Shown in pieces: positions 5,969-8,914 of a DNA stretch of 8,914 nucleotides (position 1 is the stretch's first letter; every line of letters starts with the position of its first letter). This stretch comes from UKL13-2 sp031430555 (GTDB lineage Bacteria > Pseudomonadota > Gammaproteobacteria > Burkholderiales > Usitatibacteraceae): contig JANPBQ010000148.1 in assembly GCA_031430555.1 (NCBI GenBank), positions 1 to 8,914 on the forward strand. Direction: 5' to 3'. A program made the position numbers and the translations under genes. The notes under the pieces were generated by a model, which searched no databases, had not been told where the DNA came from, and worked only from the letters and a program-made list of their open reading frames with translations.

Positions 5969-7921
5969 ATGATCCAGCGACTCGACATGTTCAATTTTTT
6001 CCCTTTCCCCGCGCAGGCGGGGATCCAATTGCTGTTGCCCACCGAACATTTTCTTAGGCCCCCGCCTGCGCGGGGGAAGGACACACTTGCATCAGCGCGG
6101 CGCAAGGTTGGCATTTCAGCGAGCTTGCTCGCCACGTTGATCGTAGTTGTCTCGGCATCAGCCTCGCATGCCGCCGACATGAAAAAGATCATGCGTACCC
6201 CCGTGCAATCGCCGGAGAAAAGTTTCGACTGCGCGCAGGAATCCGACGAACTGACCGGCTCACTATGCGATCACATTTTTGATGCCTTGCTGCAGTACGA
6301 TCACCTCGCGCGACCGATCAAATTGCAACCGCGCGCCGCCGCCACGTTGCCGGAAATTTCCGCCGACGGCAAAACCTACACCCTCAAACTGAAGCGCGGC
6401 ATTTTCTTCACGCCCGATGCCGCGTTCAAGGGAAAAAAACGCGAGCTGGTCGCGAGCGATTACGTATACAGCATCAAGCGCATGCTCGACCCCAAGAACA
6501 AGGCGCAATGGCAGTTCCTGTTCGACGGCAAATTGCAGGGTGGCAATGAATTGATGGAGGAGGCGAAGCGAACGGGTAAATTCGACTACGACAAACCCAT
6601 CCCCGGTCTGGAAGCGCCTGATCCGTACACGCTCATCATTCGTCTGGTCGCACCGGATTACAACCTGAATTACATCCTCACCATGCCCGCGACGGCAGCG
6701 GTCGCGCGTGAGGTAGTGGAATTTTACGGGGCCAGTTTTCCGGAACACCCAGTCGGCACCGGGCCTTACAAATTGGCCGACTGGCGGCGCGCCTCGCGTG
6801 TGGTGCTGGAAGCGAATCCGGATTACCGCGAAGAGTATTTCGAGAGCGCCGGCAGCGATGATCCGCGCGACGCGGAAATCATGGCGCATTTGAAGGGCAA
6901 GCGTATTCCCTTGATCGGCCGGCTGGAGATTTACGTGGTCGAAGAAGAGCAGCCGCGCTGGCTCGCTTTTCTCAACGACGATTACGAATTCATCCGGCCG
7001 ATCCCGACTCCCTTCATCGATACCGCCATGCCCGGCGCAAAATTGGCGCCCAACCTCATCAAGCGCGGCATGACCACGCGACCCGACGAGATTGCGTGGA
7101 TCACCTACACCACGTTCAACATGAGCGAGATGATCGATGGCAAGCCGAACGTACTGGGCGGATACAGCGCGGAGAAAATTGCGTTGCGCCGCGCGATATC
7201 GTTGGCGTATCCGATCGAAGAAGAGATCGGCATCGTCGAGAAAAATCAGGCCGTCAGAGCCTGGAGCCCGATCGCCGCGGGCATGACAGGCTTCACCGAA
7301 GAACGTACACCGACCCTCGAATACAATCCGGCGAAAGCGCGCGCGCTGCTGGATATGTACGGCTACATCGACCGCGACGGCGACGGTTGGCGCGATATGC
7401 CGAACGGCACGCCACTGGTCATCGATCAAGCCACCACACCCGATCAACGCGCCCGCAGCCGCAACGAATTGTGGCGGCGCGCGATGGACGCGATCGGCGT
7501 GCGCATGACGTTCGACAAAGTCGAAAAAATGCCCGAGCTTCGCAAGCAGGCGCAAAACGGCCGCATTCAGATGATGACCTACGGCTGGATCGCCGACTAT
7601 CCCGACGGCGAAAATTTTCTGCAACTGTTCTGGAGCAAGAGCATCGGCGGCTCGAATTACACGATGTTCGCGATGCCGGAATTCGACAAGCTTTACGAAA
7701 AAATAAAGATCATGCCCGATTCACCCGAGCGCACCGCGCTCTACCGGCGCATGGTGCATATGCTGTGGGTTTACAATCCGTGGCGCGTCAATACCTTGAA
7801 GCAGGGCACGATCCTGATTCAACCATGGCTGCTTGGTTTCAAGAAACATCCGTTCGGCCATGAGCCCTGGCGCTACCTCGACATCGATACCGCAAAACTT
7901 CCTGAATCGTTGAAAAAATGA
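5969..7921 (+). CDS. ABC transporter substrate-binding protein, family 5 (oligopeptide/dipeptide type)
   Basis: This is a 650-residue periplasmic solute-binding protein of the SBP_bac_5 type. The fold spans about 95-640. Typical marks are LCDHIFDALLQYD (99-111), YTLKLKRGIFFTPDAAF (137-153), ASDYVYSIKRMLDP (162-175), HPVGTGPYKLADW (260-272) and ALRRAISLAYP (405-415). A signal peptide is clear at about 44-68: RRK, then ASLLATLIVVV, then SASHA, with cleavage probably before AD. It has no lipobox. The start is uncertain. ATGs at 5969 and 5987 lie upstream of a REP-like double hairpin that is read in frame as residues 12-37, giving an abnormally long n-region. No ATG or GTG lies between the hairpin and the signal core; the ATG at 6179 would remove the signal. 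At about 580 mature residues it is longer than many family members. No permease or ATPase genes are nearby. The ligand is unknown. Confidence 0.88.
   Translation: MIQRLDMFNFFPFPAQAGIQLLLPTEHFLRPPPARGKDTLASARRKVGISASLLATLIVVVSASASHAADMKKIMRTPVQSPEKSFDCAQESDELTGSLCDHIFDALLQYDHLARPIKLQPRAAATLPEISADGKTYTLKLKRGIFFTPDAAFKGKKRELVASDYVYSIKRMLDPKNKAQWQFLFDGKLQGGNELMEEAKRTGKFDYDKPIPGLEAPDPYTLIIRLVAPDYNLNYILTMPATAAVAREVVEFYGASFPEHPVGTGPYKLADWRRASRVVLEANPDYREEYFESAGSDDPRDAEIMAHLKGKRIPLIGRLEIYVVEEEQPRWLAFLNDDYEFIRPIPTPFIDTAMPGAKLAPNLIKRGMTTRPDEIAWITYTTFNMSEMIDGKPNVLGGYSAEKIALRRAISLAYPIEEEIGIVEKNQAVRAWSPIAAGMTGFTEERTPTLEYNPAKARALLDMYGYIDRDGDGWRDMPNGTPLVIDQATTPDQRARSRNELWRRAMDAIGVRMTFDKVEKMPELRKQAQNGRIQMMTYGWIADYPDGENFLQLFWSKSIGGSNYTMFAMPEFDKLYEKIKIMPDSPERTALYRRMVHMLWVYNPWRVNTLKQGTILIQPWLLGFKKHPFGHEPWRYLDIDTAKLPESLKK
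6002..6080. repeat. REP-like pair of GC-rich hairpins in inverted orientation
   Basis: Two 16-nt arms (6007-6022 and 6060-6075) are perfect reverse complements. Pairing extends outwards by five more positions through one G:U wobble. Each arm is itself a small hairpin: CCCCGC-GCAG-GCGGGG on the left and CCCCGC-CTGC-GCGGGG on the right. The arms are separated by 37 nt. Two self-complementary units in opposite orientation are the layout of REP doublets dispersed between genes in many Proteobacteria. Here the element lies inside the frame of the substrate-binding protein gene and encodes a stretch containing FPAQAGIQ. I cannot count other copies from this window. Confidence 0.75.
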
Positions 7922-8724
7922 ATCCGCGCGCAACGCAATGGCTCATGACGGCACTGACCGCGCTTCTGTCGGTCACGCTCGGCCTGCAATGGGCATGGTG
8001 GACCTGGCGCTTTCTCACGCCGGCGTGGCAGGCACCGCTTGTCGCCACCGCCAGCGATGCAACACCCGTTCCGCCTTCGCTCGGCCGGCAATTGTTCGGT
8101 GACCGCGACGACGCCGTTTCCGCCGGTGCGCCGGTTGCGCAAAACAGTGTGCGATTGAAAGGCGTGTTTGCGGTCGATGGCAAAACGCTTTCGGCGGCGG
8201 TCGTCAATCTCGGCGGCAAAGATATGACTGTTCGCCTCAATCAGGAGTTGTCGAGCGGCGTGAAGCTACTCGACGTGCAGGCGGAATACATCATCATCAG
8301 CCGCAACGGCGCGCGCGAACGGATCGAACTCGACCGCTTTGGTGCCGCGAAAGCGGTGGCACCCGGTGCGCCCGCCGCCACGCAATTCCGCTTGAATATC
8401 GCCAGCACCGGCGCAAACGCCTATGCGTTATCGAGACAGGAATTGAACACGGTCTTGCAGGATCAGCGACAGATGAATTTTCTCGGCCGCATCGGCCCCT
8501 CGCCCAGCGGCGGCGTGCGCGTCGAGGATGCGCCGGCCGGTTCGCTCTCTCACAAGCTCGGCCTGCAAGCGAACGACATCATCACCAGCATCAACGGCCA
8601 GCCGATCAATTCCCAAGGTGATCTGGTACGCGTGTATGGCCAATTCAATTCGCTCACCAACATCCGTGCGGAAGTGCGGCGCGGTGGTGCGCCGGTGGTA
8701 TTGAATTACGCGATACAGAATTAA
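7918..8724 (+). CDS. gspC: GspC-like type II secretion system inner-membrane protein with PDZ domain
   Basis: This 268-residue protein resembles GspC, the type II secretion component that links the inner-membrane platform to the outer-membrane secretin GspD. A short cytoplasmic start is followed by one membrane segment at about 9-33 (TALTALLSVTLGLQWAW). A Pro/Ala linker leads to the homology region at about 75-142 (NSVRLKGVFAVDGK, AAVVNLGGK, YIIISRNGARERIEL). A C-terminal PDZ domain at about 187-266 contains KLGLQANDIITSINGQPI, the usual carboxylate-binding and turn region. The length is normal for GspC. The ATG overlaps the TGA of the substrate-binding protein gene (ATGA), and no separate Shine-Dalgarno is evident, so translation is probably coupled. 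GspC is normally followed by gspD; here a transposase end follows instead. A different PDZ-bearing periplasmic protein is less likely, given the homology region. Confidence 0.85.
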   Translation: MNPRATQWLMTALTALLSVTLGLQWAWWTWRFLTPAWQAPLVATASDATPVPPSLGRQLFGDRDDAVSAGAPVAQNSVRLKGVFAVDGKTLSAAVVNLGGKDMTVRLNQELSSGVKLLDVQAEYIIISRNGARERIELDRFGAAKAVAPGAPAATQFRLNIASTGANAYALSRQELNTVLQDQRQMNFLGRIGPSPSGGVRVEDAPAGSLSHKLGLQANDIITSINGQPINSQGDLVRVYGQFNSLTNIRAEVRRGGAPVVLNYAIQN

Positions 8725-8788
8725 CGGGCCGCAGAAAAGGAAACCCCAGCATTGGCGAGCGTCTCCGGGCAATATCGCGGTCTAAACA
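8725..8788. other. Gap between gspC-like gene and transposase remnant
   Basis: These 64 nt lie between two convergent stop codons. One end of the insertion sequence should lie here, but I could not locate a terminal inverted repeat because the other end is outside the window. No intrinsic terminator was seen. Confidence 0.4.
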
Positions 8789-8914
8789 TCAAATGCCGAC
8801 AGGCGGTGGGCAGTCAAATGCTACCTCAAAAGGAGTCCAATAGCCGAGCGCCTTTCGTGGCGTGTGGTTGTGTTTGTGGGCGATGCGTTGGAGTTTGGCG
8901 GCGCTGAAGTTATC
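8789..8914 (-). CDS. IS30-like transposase, C-terminal end (partial at window edge)
   Basis: Reading the minus strand from the window edge gives 41 codons ending in TGA (8789-8791). The peptide includes LQRIAHKHNHTPRKALGYWTP followed by FEVAFDCPPPVGI. A basic stretch, then (T/R)PRKxLGYxTPxEVF, close to the stop is the usual C-terminus of IS30-family DDE transposases. The catalytic core lies beyond the edge, so whether the gene is intact cannot be judged. It runs convergent to the gspC-like gene and sits where gspD would be expected in a standard operon. A related integrase-core family cannot be fully excluded. Confidence 0.75.
   Translation of the reverse strand, partial: DNFSAAKLQRIAHKHNHTPRKALGYWTPFEVAFDCPPPVGI
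8789..8914 (-). mobile_element. End of an IS30-like insertion sequence
   Basis: This is inferred from the transposase C-terminus. The element extends past the right edge, and its left boundary is somewhere in about 8725-8788. Neither terminal inverted repeats nor target duplications can be defined from this window. Confidence 0.55.

Noticed and set aside
6263..7624. Long minus-strand frame (453 codons) opposite the substrate-binding protein gene
   Set aside because: It is antisense to a clear family member, shows no recognisable domain, and is rich in His/Arg/Val as expected for a GC-rich shadow frame.
6179..7921. Start of the substrate-binding protein at the ATG at 6179
   Set aside because: It would remove a clear signal peptide ending in SASHA, which this periplasmic family needs.

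Overview
The window is GC-rich, densely coded DNA. It most likely comes from a Gammaproteobacterium, perhaps of the Xanthomonadales/Nevskiales/Steroidobacter kind. That placement is an inference from protein style, a type II secretion (GspC) gene, an IS30-like transposase end and a REP-like GC hairpin pair; no rRNA or other phylogenetic marker is present. No tRNA, rRNA or CRISPR array was seen.

Left half, minus strand (165-5342). Read in the direction of transcription, it begins with a two-gene unit for a periplasmic molybdenum hydroxylase of the isoquinoline 1-oxidoreductase/aldehyde oxidase type. The small [2Fe-2S] subunit (4824-5342) is followed 9 nt later by the large, Tat-exported molybdopterin-binding subunit (2655-4814). 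The Shine-Dalgarno sequence of the large-subunit gene overlaps the stop codon of the small-subunit gene, which suggests translational coupling. After a 138-nt gap with two hairpins comes a large secreted protein (165-2516). It has a signal peptide, an N-terminal beta-rich domain, a dockerin-like EF-hand pair, a fibronectin-III-like segment and about seven FG-GAP-type repeats that probably form a calcium-binding beta-propeller. Positions 1-164 carry no convincing gene.

Right half, plus strand (5475-8724). A divergent intergenic region with a 13-nt palindrome separates the halves. Next come a small SnoaL/NTF2-like protein, an oligopeptide/dipeptide-type ABC substrate-binding protein, and a GspC-like type II secretion protein. 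The last two overlap by 4 nt (ATGA). The spacing suggests one transcription unit, although the three products have no obvious shared function. The substrate-binding protein has an unusual start: a REP-like double hairpin lies inside the reading frame just upstream of its signal peptide.

Right edge (8789-8914, minus strand). The C-terminal end of an IS30-like transposase sits where gspD would follow gspC in a standard type II secretion operon.

Most genes belong to known families. I see no convincing new multi-gene system. The best leads are the repeat embedded in the substrate-binding gene, the orphan gspC next to an IS, the heptad FG-GAP/dockerin protein, and the oxidoreductase pair with no visible electron acceptor gene.
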